From the NCBI GenBank assembly GCA_016292785.1, contig JAEDFL010000004.1, forward strand, positions 1 through 64,000: a DNA stretch of 64,000 bases. Reading direction: 5' to 3'. The number at the start of each line of letters is the position of its first letter. Position 1 is the first letter of the stretch. This DNA is from Clostridiaceae bacterium. Its GTDB lineage: Bacteria > Bacillota > Clostridia > Oscillospirales > Acutalibacteraceae. The notes beneath the pieces were generated by a model. The model saw nothing but the letters and a program-made list of their open reading frames with translations. It was not told the DNA's origin and searched no databases. The position numbers and the translations under genes were made by a program. Below, in pieces: positions 15,489 to 24,694 of this stretch.

Positions 15489-17366
15489 TTATTTAACGCT
15501 GTCAACGAGGTCAATGAACTCGGAAATAACCTTTGAAGCTGTGTTCTTACCCCAGGAGATAAGGCACCATGTATCCGTGTCAAATGATTCCTTGGACTCG
15601 CTGTACTGAACGCCTGCCATTACGAAATCGTCGTCAGGCTCGATATAGCCGATAGCGTCGTTCATAAGGTCAAAGACGATGATGTTCTCGCCGTACATTT
15701 CACGGAGCGACTTGTACTCGAAGCCCTTGAGACCGTCGCCGCCGATGAGAAGCTCGCCGTAGGTTTCACCCGGGCAAAGCTCAACTAAAAGCGAATTGCC
15801 AAGCTCCATATAACCGCACTCGGTAACGGTGTAATACTTGCCGTTCGTCTTGTCATAAAGGAAGAAGTAATCCGTGATACCTGTCTTGCCGACGATATCC
15901 ATAAGCGAATTGGATACTTCGATTATGTACTGCTTGTGGGCGATGTTGAGCATCGGAGCAACTGTTGTTTCCGCAACAGGCTTCCAATCCTCATACCATG
16001 AGGAGTATTTCTCGGTTGAACCGTATTCAGCCTCGCCGAGGAAATCGCCGAGAGCGTAGTTCATCGTTTTACACTCAGCCTCGGTCTTTGTAAGTCCGAG
16101 AATGATGTATCCGATCTCATGACCGTATCTTACGGTTTCCTCATGTCTTGTGAGGTTTTCAATTCCGTCGTTGCTTGCGCCGCGCTGATAGGTAATAGTT
16201 CCGATACAGCCCTGAATATAAATGAAATTGTAGCCTGCTTTGTTGAGAACTTCCTCAATGTAGGGAACAAAGTCTGCGGAAATAACCGTGTGACCGAAGC
16301 CTGAATTTTCAGGATGTGCGCTGAAAGACGCAACGATCGTCGGTGTCTTGCTCCTGTCGTCGGGAACGAACTTCAGGCGGTAAAGATTGCCGTCAAAGGT
16401 GTAGGGAGCAGTTCTGTCACGAAGATAATCGTCTGCAATATCCTTCTTTGCAAGGGTGAGAGTACCTGCCTCCATATCGGCATATGCCGCCTTTATGGTC
16501 TTTGCAGTCTGCTCAATGATCTTGTTAAGGAAGGTACGGTTTACTCCGCTGTGAATATCGGAAAGACCGAGATTTGAAAGGAAAATGTTGTTCAGAACGT
16601 TTGAAACGGTGTTGTCCCATACGCCCTGGAGATCAATTCCGCTGTGGGTGTGAGTTACCGAAACATTTACGCTGACAATGTTGTTTTCTTTGGCGAAATC
16701 CGCAACTGCGGCACGGATAAGACGAACGTCGGCGTTTGCGATGCCGATAGCGTCAAGCACGCAGAAAGCAACGTTGCCTCTGCCTGTTCCATCGTTGAGA
16801 ACGATTGTTCGTACCCAAAGTCCGTCAAAGGTCTCGGTTGTAGTAGCCATAAGACCGTAGCCGCCCATTGTGTAAGGCGTTGTGCCGAAATCGTCGGGAA
16901 GAATGGAAGCCTGAGCATAGCCGAGGTGCCATTTTGCGCCTGCCGCCGGAGCGTCAAGGAACTCGGACATTCCCGAATAGAAATTGCCGTAATCGTCAAG
17001 ATTGAAGCCGGCATAGTCATTGATAACGGAGGTCTTGGGGATAACCAGACCGAGAGCCTTGCCGATAATGTTTATAAGCGTATTGCTGAGCACGTTTATC
17101 GCCTTGGCAAGAGCTTTCATAAACACTGTCTTAAAGCTTGTTGAAGAAAGCGATTCAAAAGCGTCGCCGAGCTTGCCGAGGGTGTCGCCGACAACCTGAA
17201 CCTTGTTGCCGTTTGCCTCTGCGTCGGCAAGGTACTCCTCAAGCGTAATGTTTGTTTCCGTTGCGGTCGGAGCTTCCTCGTTCTTTGCAAAAGCCGTTAC
17301 ACCGATGGGAACGACGAGGCAAAGGCAGAGAACAACCGAAAGAACGGATAAAAGAATTTTTTTCAT
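15489..17366 (-). CDS. Secreted neutral/alkaline ceramidase-like protein
   Basis: A 625-residue exported protein with a clear signal peptide (residues 1-26). After an amphipathic helical stretch at about 75-110 (FMKALAKAINVLSNTLINII) comes a neutral ceramidase N-terminal-type domain: GYAQASILPDDFGTTPYTMG, a Zn-binding SVTHTHSGIDLQG, and FSAHPENSGFGH with a further His. In true neutral ceramidases the catalytic Ser lies in a GDVSPN loop; the matching place here reads QGCIGTITYQRG with no Ser. So hydrolysis of ceramide is doubtful, and amidase or lactonase activity on another substrate is possible. A promoter and strong ribosome site precede it, and it stands alone. Confidence 0.8.
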   Translation of the reverse strand: MKKILLSVLSVVLCLCLVVPIGVTAFAKNEEAPTATETNITLEEYLADAEANGNKVQVVGDTLGKLGDAFESLSSTSFKTVFMKALAKAINVLSNTLINIIGKALGLVIPKTSVINDYAGFNLDDYGNFYSGMSEFLDAPAAGAKWHLGYAQASILPDDFGTTPYTMGGYGLMATTTETFDGLWVRTIVLNDGTGRGNVAFCVLDAIGIANADVRLIRAAVADFAKENNIVSVNVSVTHTHSGIDLQGVWDNTVSNVLNNIFLSNLGLSDIHSGVNRTFLNKIIEQTAKTIKAAYADMEAGTLTLAKKDIADDYLRDRTAPYTFDGNLYRLKFVPDDRSKTPTIVASFSAHPENSGFGHTVISADFVPYIEEVLNKAGYNFIYIQGCIGTITYQRGASNDGIENLTRHEETVRYGHEIGYIILGLTKTEAECKTMNYALGDFLGEAEYGSTEKYSSWYEDWKPVAETTVAPMLNIAHKQYIIEVSNSLMDIVGKTGITDYFFLYDKTNGKYYTVTECGYMELGNSLLVELCPGETYGELLIGGDGLKGFEYKSLREMYGENIIVFDLMNDAIGYIEPDDDFVMAGVQYSESKESFDTDTWCLISWGKNTASKVISEFIDLVDSVK

Positions 17367-17410
17367 AATTCTGCTCCTTTCGGAAAATGATATTATTCCT
17401 ATGATAAACG

Positions 17411-17439
17411 ATTATACCATATTTTCAAAATAATTACAA
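17411..17439 (-). promoter_or_regulatory. Promoter of the ceramidase-like gene
   Basis: Minus strand TTGTAA (17434-17439), 17-base spacer ending TGG, TATAAT (17411-17416), with an extended -10. Confidence 0.75.
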
Positions 17440-17496
17440 ATAAAACTCTCGGCTTATTTTTTATTCAATTTGACGAAATGTTAAGTCGTGTTTCGA

Positions 17497-17525
17497 TTGA
17501 CTTTTGAGCCTGACAAGAATATAAT
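17497..17525 (+). promoter_or_regulatory. Promoter of murD-murI
   Basis: TTGACT (17497-17502), 17 bases, TATAAT (17520-17525). Confidence 0.85.
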
Positions 17526-17572
17526 AGTATCTGTTTCTATATTTGCACACAGTCAAACGGAGGTTTTTGAAT

Positions 17573-18916
17573 ATGAATCTTTCAGGGAAGAGGGTTCTCG
17601 TCGTCGGACTTGCACGAAGCGGTATGGCGGCGATCAGAGTGCTGAAAAAGCTCGGTGCGGTAATCACCCTTTCGGAGAGTAAGAAGAAAGAGGAAATTAA
17701 GGAGCTTGATTTTCTCAACGAAAACGGAGTTGAAATAGTCGGACAGGACGCAGAGGTTTTCGAGCGTGACTTTGACCTCGTTGTTAAGAATCCTGGAGTA
17801 CCGTTCAGAAGTCCTGCAATGCAAAGGCTTGCGGAGCGCAATATTCCGGTTATAACCGAGATTGAGCTTGCCTATCAGGTCGCAAAGCCTCAGCACTATA
17901 TCGCTGTTACGGGCACAAACGGTAAAACGACCACCACAACCCTTGTTTACGAGATCCTCAGACGTGCGTTCCCCGGCAAGGCGCACCTTTGCGGCAATAT
18001 CGGTATCCCTCTTTGCGAGATAGTTATGGAAAACGGACTTATGGAGGAGGGCGGACATTACATTGCCCTTGAAATTTCCAATTTCCAGCTTGTCAATATT
18101 GATACATTCCGTCCCGAGGTCGCCGTAATCATCAACCTCACTCCCGATCATATTGACTTTATGGGCGGTCTGGACGCTTATTACAAATCAAAGACCGAGG
18201 TTTACAGAAATATGGCTGACGGCGATGTCTTCCTGCTCAATGCGGACGATCCCGTTGTCAAGGAATACACCGACCGCTATCCTGTGAAATGCGTTAAACA
18301 TTCCTTCAGCATTGAAAACGAAAACACCGACAGCGTTGTCAGGGACGGTTATATTGAAATCGGCGGCGAAAAGGTGCTTCCGACCGACTCAATAAGACTT
18401 GTCGGAAAACATAATTTGCAGAACGTCATCATCGCCGTTTCTGCGGCAAAGGCGATCGGCATTTCAAACGATATTATCTGTGATGCGGTTTCCTCGTTCA
18501 CGGGAGTTGAGCACAGAATCGAGTTTGTACGTGAGCTGAACGGAATAAAATACTACAACGACTCCAAGGGCACAAACACCGACGCAACGATAATTGCGCT
18601 GAAATCCTTCCCGAAAGGCGTTATTCTGCTTGTCGGCGGATTTGAAAAGGGGCTGTCTATGGACGAGATGAAAAAACACCTCGGCTGTGTGAAAAAGGTG
18701 ATCGGCTTCGGCGCCTGCGGACCGAGGCTTGTGCGTGAGCTTGTCGGCGAGGACGGCATTGTCGTCACAACTCTCGACGAGGCTGTCGCAGAGGCGAACA
18801 AGGTTGCCGAGAGCGGAGATATTGTTCTCCTTTCACCGACAACCAGTTCATTTGACCAGTATTCCTGCTTCGAGGAGCGAGGCGACCACTTCAAAAGGAT
18901 TGTAAATGCGCTTTAA
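17573..18916 (+). CDS. murD: UDP-N-acetylmuramoyl-alanine--D-glutamate ligase
   Basis: A 447-residue cytoplasmic Mur ligase that adds D-glutamate to UDP-MurNAc-L-Ala. The N-terminal Rossmann domain starts KRVLVVGLARSGMAAI; the ATP loop is VTGTNGKTTTTTLV near residue 115; the central domain has EISNFQL and NLTPDHIDFMGG; the C-terminal domain has YYNDSKGTNTDATI with the lysine-containing segment and LLSPTTSSFDQY. The ATG at 17573 has a GGAGG site; an upstream in-frame ATG at 17543 does not. It precedes murI, which makes its substrate D-glutamate, by 51 bases, so the two form a functional pair. Confidence 0.96.
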   Translation: MNLSGKRVLVVGLARSGMAAIRVLKKLGAVITLSESKKKEEIKELDFLNENGVEIVGQDAEVFERDFDLVVKNPGVPFRSPAMQRLAERNIPVITEIELAYQVAKPQHYIAVTGTNGKTTTTTLVYEILRRAFPGKAHLCGNIGIPLCEIVMENGLMEEGGHYIALEISNFQLVNIDTFRPEVAVIINLTPDHIDFMGGLDAYYKSKTEVYRNMADGDVFLLNADDPVVKEYTDRYPVKCVKHSFSIENENTDSVVRDGYIEIGGEKVLPTDSIRLVGKHNLQNVIIAVSAAKAIGISNDIICDAVSSFTGVEHRIEFVRELNGIKYYNDSKGTNTDATIIALKSFPKGVILLVGGFEKGLSMDEMKKHLGCVKKVIGFGACGPRLVRELVGEDGIVVTTLDEAVAEANKVAESGDIVLLSPTTSSFDQYSCFEERGDHFKRIVNAL

Positions 18917-18967
18917 TAATTTCCGCAGAAAAAAGCTTGCCTGATTTTCGGAAAGGATAGTCACTGT

Positions 18968-19786
18968 ATGACAGAAAACGAAAAGTATATCGGCGTTTTT
19001 GATTCGGGCATCGGCGGTCTGACCGTCGTAAAAAGCATAGTCGAAACAATGCCGAATGAAAACATAATATATTTCGGAGACACGGCTCATGTTCCCTACG
19101 GCACACGCTCAAAGGAGCAGATAACGGAATACGTTCTCAGCGACGTGAAATTTCTCAGCCGCTTCAGCTTAAAGGCGGTTGTTATCGCCTGCAACACGGC
19201 GGACTCGGCGGCGAGGGAAAAGGTTGAGGAAAAATACAGCGATCTGCCCGTTTACGGAGTGGTTGCGCCGGCTTCGAGAAAGGCGGCGGAGCTGACGAAA
19301 AACAACAAGGTCGGCGTTATCGCAACAAACGCCACGGTGAACAGCGGCGCATACGAAAAAACAATACACGGCTATTCTCCCGATATTCGGGTGATAAGTC
19401 TTGCCTGTCCTCTGCTTGTCCCTCTCGTTGAGGAGGGACGCTTCAAAAAGGGGGACAAGGTAATCGAGCAGGTTCTCAAGGAGTACCTCACCCCGCTGAA
19501 AGAGCAGGGCATCGACACCCTCGTCCTCGGCTGTACCCATTACCCGTTGCTTTACGATGTGATAACCGAGATCATGGGCGGCGGAGTGACGGTAATAAGC
19601 TCCTCGGTTGCGGCGGCGGAGGAGCTGAAAAAGGGACTTAAAGAAAAAAATCTCCTCAGCGAAACCGCTGACAGCGAAAGAAAATACTTTGTCAGCGACA
19701 ATGCGGAGGATTTTGAAAATCACGCTCTGTTTTTTATGGGCGATTCTCTCGGCGGAGCCGTCGAGCAGGTGGATATCGAAGAATAA
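18968..19786 (+). CDS. murI: Glutamate racemase
   Basis: A 272-residue cofactor-independent racemase that supplies D-glutamate for peptidoglycan. The two catalytic Cys residues lie in VIACNTADSAA (about residue 76) and LGCTHYPLL (about 186), and the family start FDSGIGGLTVV is present. It follows murD on the same strand and ends at a bidirectional terminator. Confidence 0.96.
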   Translation: MTENEKYIGVFDSGIGGLTVVKSIVETMPNENIIYFGDTAHVPYGTRSKEQITEYVLSDVKFLSRFSLKAVVIACNTADSAAREKVEEKYSDLPVYGVVAPASRKAAELTKNNKVGVIATNATVNSGAYEKTIHGYSPDIRVISLACPLLVPLVEEGRFKKGDKVIEQVLKEYLTPLKEQGIDTLVLGCTHYPLLYDVITEIMGGGVTVISSSVAAAEELKKGLKEKNLLSETADSERKYFVSDNAEDFENHALFFMGDSLGGAVEQVDIEE

Positions 19787-19824
19787 AAATATCGCAGATC
19801 GAATTACGGTCTGCGAATATTTTT
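19786..19824. terminator. Bidirectional terminator
   Basis: AATATCGCAGA (from 19789) pairs with TCTGCGAATATT (to 19821) with one bulge, flanked by A and T runs. It lies between the convergent murI and SGNH genes. Confidence 0.85.
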
Positions 19825-20438
19825 TATTTAATTAACTTCTCAACATAATCCGCATAAATTTTTCCGATAACCTCTGCGCCGTGAAAGTAGGTCGGGTGAA
19901 CGCCGTCCTCGGAAACCTTCTGCCAATCGTCGTGGCAGATGTGGGAGGCAAGAAGTCCGTCAAGCGGAATAAAAATATCCGCATATTCACGGGCAAGCTT
20001 CCTTGTTATCTGAATTTTCGGATCAAGATCCTCACGGAAATAAAGCTTATCCTCGGCAGGAAGCAGGAACTGCTCGATCATTACAATCTTTGCATTTGTC
20101 TTGGTTTTGATCGCTTCAAGCACCGTGCGGTAATTTTCCTCATACTTTTCGTCGGAAAGCCAGTCACGGCTCTCGGCTCTGTGCCATGTGTCGTTGACGC
20201 CGATAAGAATTGAAACGATGTCGGGCTGAATGTCGATAAAATCCGCCTGCAATCTTTCAACAAGATTTATCGTCTGATCTCCGCTTATTCCGAGATCAAT
20301 AAACTCGATCTCCTTTTCGGGAAATCTCTCTTTCAAAAATTTTGCGGCAAATTTCGGGTATCCGTTGCCGAGATCGTGCGGATCTTCACGCTTGCGCTCG
20401 GCGTCGGTTATGCTGTCGCCCTGAAATAAAAGCTTCAT
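19824..20438 (-). CDS. SGNH/GDSL hydrolase (TesA-like)
   Basis: A 204-residue cytoplasmic SGNH esterase. Blocks: LFQGDSITDAERK (Ser), DLGISGDQT (Gly), ILIGVNDTW (Asn) and EDGVHPTYFHG (Asp/His). The spacing resembles lysophospholipase L1/TesA-like proteins. Its ATG overlaps the stop of the phosphopantetheinyl transferase gene by 4 bases, so they form a small operon. The substrate is unknown; it could be an acyl-ester or an acetylated sugar. Confidence 0.9.
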   Translation of the reverse strand: MKLLFQGDSITDAERKREDPHDLGNGYPKFAAKFLKERFPEKEIEFIDLGISGDQTINLVERLQADFIDIQPDIVSILIGVNDTWHRAESRDWLSDEKYEENYRTVLEAIKTKTNAKIVMIEQFLLPAEDKLYFREDLDPKIQITRKLAREYADIFIPLDGLLASHICHDDWQKVSEDGVHPTYFHGAEVIGKIYADYVEKLIK

Positions 20439-21055
20439 ATAAAATCCTCCGTTTTAACAATTTTTATTTCATCAAAATATTCGTTTCCACAGACGGAAAT
20501 CAGAACATTTTTTTCACAAAGACACGAGAATTTTTTCTCATATTTTTCAAAAATTTTTTCATAATTTTCAAAGGAAAATCCGCCGATATCGGCAAGTGTT
20601 TTTCCCTCGCATTTTATCACGCTTTCTTTCAGCGTCCAAAGTCTTGTAAACACTTCCTCTTTGTCGGAGACCGATCTGATAAAATCGTTTTCCGCTTCGG
20701 AAAAAAATCTTTTCGCAACCCTTTCGTTAAAGCCGTTCTTCTCCTGAGCGTCGATGCCGACGGGTAAATCGGCAACCGCAACGGCTGCGCCCTGAGAGCA
20801 ATGGCTTATGTTGAAAAATTTTTCTCCGCTTTTAAGAAACGGCTTCCCGTTTTCTCCGATTACGGTTTCAAAATTTTTCACACCGCTTTCTTTCAGCGAA
20901 AAAGTCATAAGCAAATGTGAAATAACGCAGTTGTCTCTGTCGATTTTTCTTTTCAGTTTTTCAAATTTTTTCCGCCGATTTACAGGAAGAAAATTCAAAA
21001 ATTTTTCGGCTGAAAAATTTTCGTAGTCGTCAAAAAAGTAAATCAATTTTTTCAC
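20435..21055 (-). CDS. 4'-phosphopantetheinyl transferase, Sfp type
   Basis: A 206-residue Sfp/HetI-type transferase that moves 4'-phosphopantetheine from coenzyme A to carrier proteins. Motifs are KPFLKSGEKFFNISHC, VGIDAQ (the Mg site) and RLWTLKESVIKCEGKTL (WxxKES). The usual GIDxE reads GIDAQ here, so one expected Mg ligand is Gln, although the next residue is Glu. The open frame can be read from an ATG at 21118, but the first 21 codons would lie in and beside a MITE-like repeat and read unlike the family. The GTG at 21055 (then KKLIYFFDDYENFS) fits family starts better, though its ribosome site is poor. No polyketide or peptide synthetase is nearby. Confidence 0.82.
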   Translation of the reverse strand: MKKLIYFFDDYENFSAEKFLNFLPVNRRKKFEKLKRKIDRDNCVISHLLMTFSLKESGVKNFETVIGENGKPFLKSGEKFFNISHCSQGAAVAVADLPVGIDAQEKNGFNERVAKRFFSEAENDFIRSVSDKEEVFTRLWTLKESVIKCEGKTLADIGGFSFENYEKIFEKYEKKFSCLCEKNVLISVCGNEYFDEIKIVKTEDFI

Positions 21056-21107
21056 GCTTTCGGATTTATATGGGCTCCACCTTTGGGACGGCAGACGGTA
21101 GACTTTC

Positions 21108-21256
21108 CACCTCATCACCGCCTGCGGCGGAGCTTCCCCTCAAGGGGAAGCCTTGCATAGTTTTATCAGAATTCAAAGCATCATCATCTAACGTCTAAAG
21201 TCTAAAATCTAAAGTCTAATTTGGGGAAGGTGCCGAGGAACGAGGCGGATGAGGTG
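21108..21256. repeat. MITE-like palindromic repeat element
   Basis: About 149 bases bounded by inverted ends CACCTCATC (21108-21116) and GATGAGGTG (21248-21256). The similarity of the ends extends inward for some 30 bases (CCGCC, then TTCCCC on the left; GGGGAAGGTGCCG and GGCGG on the right). The centre holds a tandem-like TCTAAAGTCTAAAATCTAA tract, also found in the element at 55341-55611. I read it as a non-autonomous intergenic repeat. The remaining bases up to 21312 hold nothing I can name. Confidence 0.65.
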
Positions 21257-21312
21257 TGACAGAAGATACTATCTGTTATATTTAAGCGAGGGAGGCAAAA
21301 TCACTGTAAATC

Positions 21313-22137
21313 TCAATACCCCTCCGTGAACATATGGAGGTCGCCGCCGTCACATTCACGGTAGCCGATAACCGTTGCAAGGTTTACGTTGTGAATACTC
21401 TTAAAAATATTCATATCCACGTTGTCGTTTTCCGCCTTGAGCTTTTTGATAAGATTTTTAACCTCCTGCCGCTTTGAGCCGTTTTCGGCTTCGGCGTTCG
21501 CCTGAGTAACCTTGCAGGCACAGCGGATAAACTCAAGTCCGTTGTAGCTTGCCCACGATATAATGTCCTTTTCCCTGACCATATAAAGCGGACGAATCAG
21601 CTCCATTCCCTCATAGTTGGTGCTTCTGAGCTTGGGCATCATCGTCTTGATCTCCGCACCGTAGAGCATACTCATCAGGGTTGTCTCTATCGCATCGTCA
21701 AAGTGATGACCGAGGGCGATCTTGTTACAGCCAAGCTCCTGAGCAAATTTGTAGAGATAGCCCCTCCTCATTCTGGCGCAAAGGTAACAGGGGGAGCCGC
21801 CCTCTGCGGCATAGACCGTTTCAAAGATCGGGGAGTCAAATATTTTTATCGGAAGCTTCATAATTTCCGCATTTTCAATTATCTTTGCTCTGTTGTCCCC
21901 GACATAGCCGGGATCCATTACGATATATTCAACATCAAAGTGAAAATCGCTGTATTTTTGCAGGTGACACATACATTCTGCCAGCAGCATCGAATCCTTG
22001 CCGCCCGAAATGCAAACGGCGATTTTGTCGCCCGGACTGATAAGCTCATAGTCCTTTATCGCTCCAACAAAATTATTCCATATCGTTTTTCTGTATTTTT
22101 TGATTATACTGCGTTCAATGAGCTGATGACGTTCCAT
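21313..22137 (-). CDS. PP-loop ATPase, TtcA-like tRNA thiolation protein
   Basis: A 274-residue cytoplasmic protein of the TtcA/TtuA group, which thiolates tRNA (cytidine 32 in E. coli). The PP-loop is AVCISGGKDSMLLAE near residue 45. A CYLCARMRRG pair of Cys residues and later CACKVTQ may hold the iron-sulfur cluster, and LGHHFDDAIET follows as in TtcA. The start at 22137 has GGAG at proper spacing; an upstream ATG 57 bases earlier is not supported. Its last third is less standard, so a related tRNA-modifying role cannot be excluded. Confidence 0.85.
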   Translation of the reverse strand: MERHQLIERSIIKKYRKTIWNNFVGAIKDYELISPGDKIAVCISGGKDSMLLAECMCHLQKYSDFHFDVEYIVMDPGYVGDNRAKIIENAEIMKLPIKIFDSPIFETVYAAEGGSPCYLCARMRRGYLYKFAQELGCNKIALGHHFDDAIETTLMSMLYGAEIKTMMPKLRSTNYEGMELIRPLYMVREKDIISWASYNGLEFIRCACKVTQANAEAENGSKRQEVKNLIKKLKAENDNVDMNIFKSIHNVNLATVIGYRECDGGDLHMFTEGY

Positions 22138-22216
22138 AATTTGCTCCTGTTTCAAGATATAGTTCATTTTACCATTCAATACGCTGATTTTCAACAGCTA
22201 TGGCAAAATTTTTAGG

Positions 22217-22245
22217 TTGAAAATCTTTTCTTTTTAATGTATAAT
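22217..22245 (+). promoter_or_regulatory. Promoter of lon-engB
   Basis: TTGAAA (22217-22222), 17 bases, TATAAT (22240-22245). I see no CtsR or HrcA operator around it. Confidence 0.85.
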
Positions 22246-22280
22246 GTCATCATATTGTTTTTAATGTCGGAGTTGATTTT

Positions 22281-24686
22281 TTGAATAAAGCATTGGAATA
22301 CAGGGTTATGCCCACGGTTGCCCTCAGGGGACTGGTTGTTTTTCCCGGAATGGGAGTGACCTTTGACGTCGGCAGAACCCGTTCGTTACAGGCGATCAAG
22401 GCGGCAATGGCTGACGATCAGAAGATTTTCCTTGTCGCTCAAAAGGACGTCAGGGACGATGAGCCTGATATTGACCGCCTTTTTAAGATCGGTACGGTGG
22501 CGAAGATCAGCCACATTCTCCGCCTGCCGAACAGCGACACCGTCAGGGTTTCCGTTGACGGATTGTCAAGAGCGTCGCTAGTCGATATGCTCCAAAGCGA
22601 GCCGTACCTCATCACAGACGTGAAGCTTCGCCGTGAGCCTGCAATCCGTCCCGACGACAAGGACTATGCGACAGCTCTCGTCCGTCAGACCAAGGACTAT
22701 TTTGAAGATTACGCCGAGGTCGTTCCGCAGATGCCTGCCGAGATCATTCTCGACGTACTCGAAAAGAACGATCCGGGAGAGCTTGCCGATTATATCGGAT
22801 CGAATATTATGCTCGAATACAAGAAGCGTCAGCAGATACTTAACGAGATAAATCCGCTCAAGCGGCTTGAAAAGGTATGCTGTATGCTTGCCAACGAGGG
22901 CGACCTGATGAAGATTGAAAACGAGATCAATCAGAGGGTTCAGGAAAATATAGACAAAAGCCAGCGTGAATACTATCTCAATGAGCAGATGAAGGTGATT
23001 TCCGAGGAGCTGAACGACGGACTTTCTCCGCAGGCGGAATGTGACGAGTTCCGTGAGAAAATCAAGGCTCTCGGTCTTGACGAAAAGTCGGAAAACAAAC
23101 TGCTCAAGGAATGTGCAAGGCTTGAGAAAATGTCCTCCACCTCTCCCGAAGCGACGGTCATAAGGGTTTATCTCGAAACCTGCCTTGAGCTTCCGTGGCA
23201 CAAGTATTCGACGGATAAGCTCGATCTTGTTCACGCAAGGAAAGTCCTTGACCGTGATCATTACGGTCTTGAAAAAGTTAAGGAAAGAATTATCGAAGCT
23301 CTTGCCGTCCGCAAGCTTTCCGACGGCTGTTACGGTCAGACTCTCTGCCTCGCAGGCCCTCCGGGCGTCGGCAAGACCTCGATCGCAAAGAGTATTGCTT
23401 CGGCAATGGGACGCAGCTTTGCGAGGATATCCCTCGGCGGCACAAGCGACGAGGCAGAGATCAGAGGTCACAGAAAAACTTATATCGGCGCAATGCCGGG
23501 CAGAATTATTAACGCTGTCAAGCAGGCAGGCACGCAAAATCCGATAATTCTGCTTGACGAGATTGACAAGCTCGGCTCGGACTACAAGGGCGATCCCTCG
23601 TCGGCTCTGCTTGAGGTGCTTGACGGAGAACAGAACAGCACCTTTGTTGACCGATATATCGAGCTTGAGTTTGACCTCAGTAAGGTTATGTTCATCACCA
23701 CGGCAAATGACCTTTCAACCGTTCCTAAGCCCCTGCTTGACAGAATGGAGATAATCGAGCTTGCAGGCTATACCAACGAAGAAAAGTTCAACATCGCCAA
23801 GAAGCACCTTGTTCCTAAGCAGGCGAAGCTCCACGGACTTAACGGCAGAACTTTCAAGATAAACGACAAGGCTCTGTATGCTCTGATTGACGGCTACACC
23901 CGTGAATCGGGAGTCAGAAAGCTTGAGCAGAAGATTTCCGCCCTTTGCAGAAAAGCGGCGGCAGAGATAGTCGGCGGCGATGCAAAATCGCTGACGGTAA
24001 AGGAAGCTAACCTCGAAAAACTGCTCGGTCCTAAGAAATATCTTCCGCTTTCCTTGGACGGTGAAGCGGAGATCGGCGTTGTCAACGGCCTTGCGTGGAC
24101 GAGCGTAGGCGGAGAGATGCTCCAGGTTGAAGCGGCGGTATTCGACGGCACGGGTAAGGTAGAGCTGACAGGCTCGCTCGGCGACGTGATGAAGGAATCG
24201 GCGATGGCGGCGGTCAGCTTTATCAGAAGCAAGGCGGACAAATACGGAGTGAACAGCAAGTTCTATAAGGAAAAGGACATTCATATTCACGTTCCCGAGG
24301 GCGCCGTTCCCAAGGACGGACCTTCGGCAGGAGTGACAATGGCGACAGCCCTGCTTTCGGCTTTGACGGATACTCCCGTTAATCAGTTTGTTGCGATGAC
24401 AGGCGAAATTTCCCTCAGGGGCAGAGTTCTGCCGATCGGCGGACTGCGTGAAAAAACCATGGCGGCTTACAGAATGGGAATCAAGACGGTCATCATTCCG
24501 CAGAAGAATGTTCCCGACCTTGCCGAAATTGACGAGAAGGTCAGGTCGGCGATTAAATTTGTTCCCGTGACGGAGCTTGACGAGGTTTTTGACGTTGCAC
24601 TCATAAAATCCGATGATGAAAAAGAAAGAAAAAGCATTGCAGCCTCGGTCAAAAAGGACAAGGGCTTTGCGGCAATGCGGATTTGA
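22281..24686 (+). CDS. lon: ATP-dependent protease Lon
   Basis: An 801-residue cytoplasmic protease. The N-terminal substrate domain runs from about 10 to 200, followed by a coiled segment, the AAA+ module with Walker A LAGPPGVGKTSIAKS and Walker B ILLDEIDKLG, and the protease domain with the Ser682-Lys725 dyad (KDGPSAGV and GGLREKT). The start codon is TTG with GGAG upstream; no ATG is better placed. Only 8 bases separate its stop from the engB start, a common lon-engB (ysxC) pair in Firmicutes. Confidence 0.97.
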   Translation: MNKALEYRVMPTVALRGLVVFPGMGVTFDVGRTRSLQAIKAAMADDQKIFLVAQKDVRDDEPDIDRLFKIGTVAKISHILRLPNSDTVRVSVDGLSRASLVDMLQSEPYLITDVKLRREPAIRPDDKDYATALVRQTKDYFEDYAEVVPQMPAEIILDVLEKNDPGELADYIGSNIMLEYKKRQQILNEINPLKRLEKVCCMLANEGDLMKIENEINQRVQENIDKSQREYYLNEQMKVISEELNDGLSPQAECDEFREKIKALGLDEKSENKLLKECARLEKMSSTSPEATVIRVYLETCLELPWHKYSTDKLDLVHARKVLDRDHYGLEKVKERIIEALAVRKLSDGCYGQTLCLAGPPGVGKTSIAKSIASAMGRSFARISLGGTSDEAEIRGHRKTYIGAMPGRIINAVKQAGTQNPIILLDEIDKLGSDYKGDPSSALLEVLDGEQNSTFVDRYIELEFDLSKVMFITTANDLSTVPKPLLDRMEIIELAGYTNEEKFNIAKKHLVPKQAKLHGLNGRTFKINDKALYALIDGYTRESGVRKLEQKISALCRKAAAEIVGGDAKSLTVKEANLEKLLGPKKYLPLSLDGEAEIGVVNGLAWTSVGGEMLQVEAAVFDGTGKVELTGSLGDVMKESAMAAVSFIRSKADKYGVNSKFYKEKDIHIHVPEGAVPKDGPSAGVTMATALLSALTDTPVNQFVAMTGEISLRGRVLPIGGLREKTMAAYRMGIKTVIIPQKNVPDLAEIDEKVRSAIKFVPVTELDEVFDVALIKSDDEKERKSIAASVKKDKGFAAMRI

Positions 24687-24694
24687 GGCTGAAG

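Noticed and set aside
20435..21118. Longer phosphopantetheinyl transferase start at 21118
   Set aside because: The extra codons lie in and next to a repeat element and are unlike family starts; it stays as a possible alternative.
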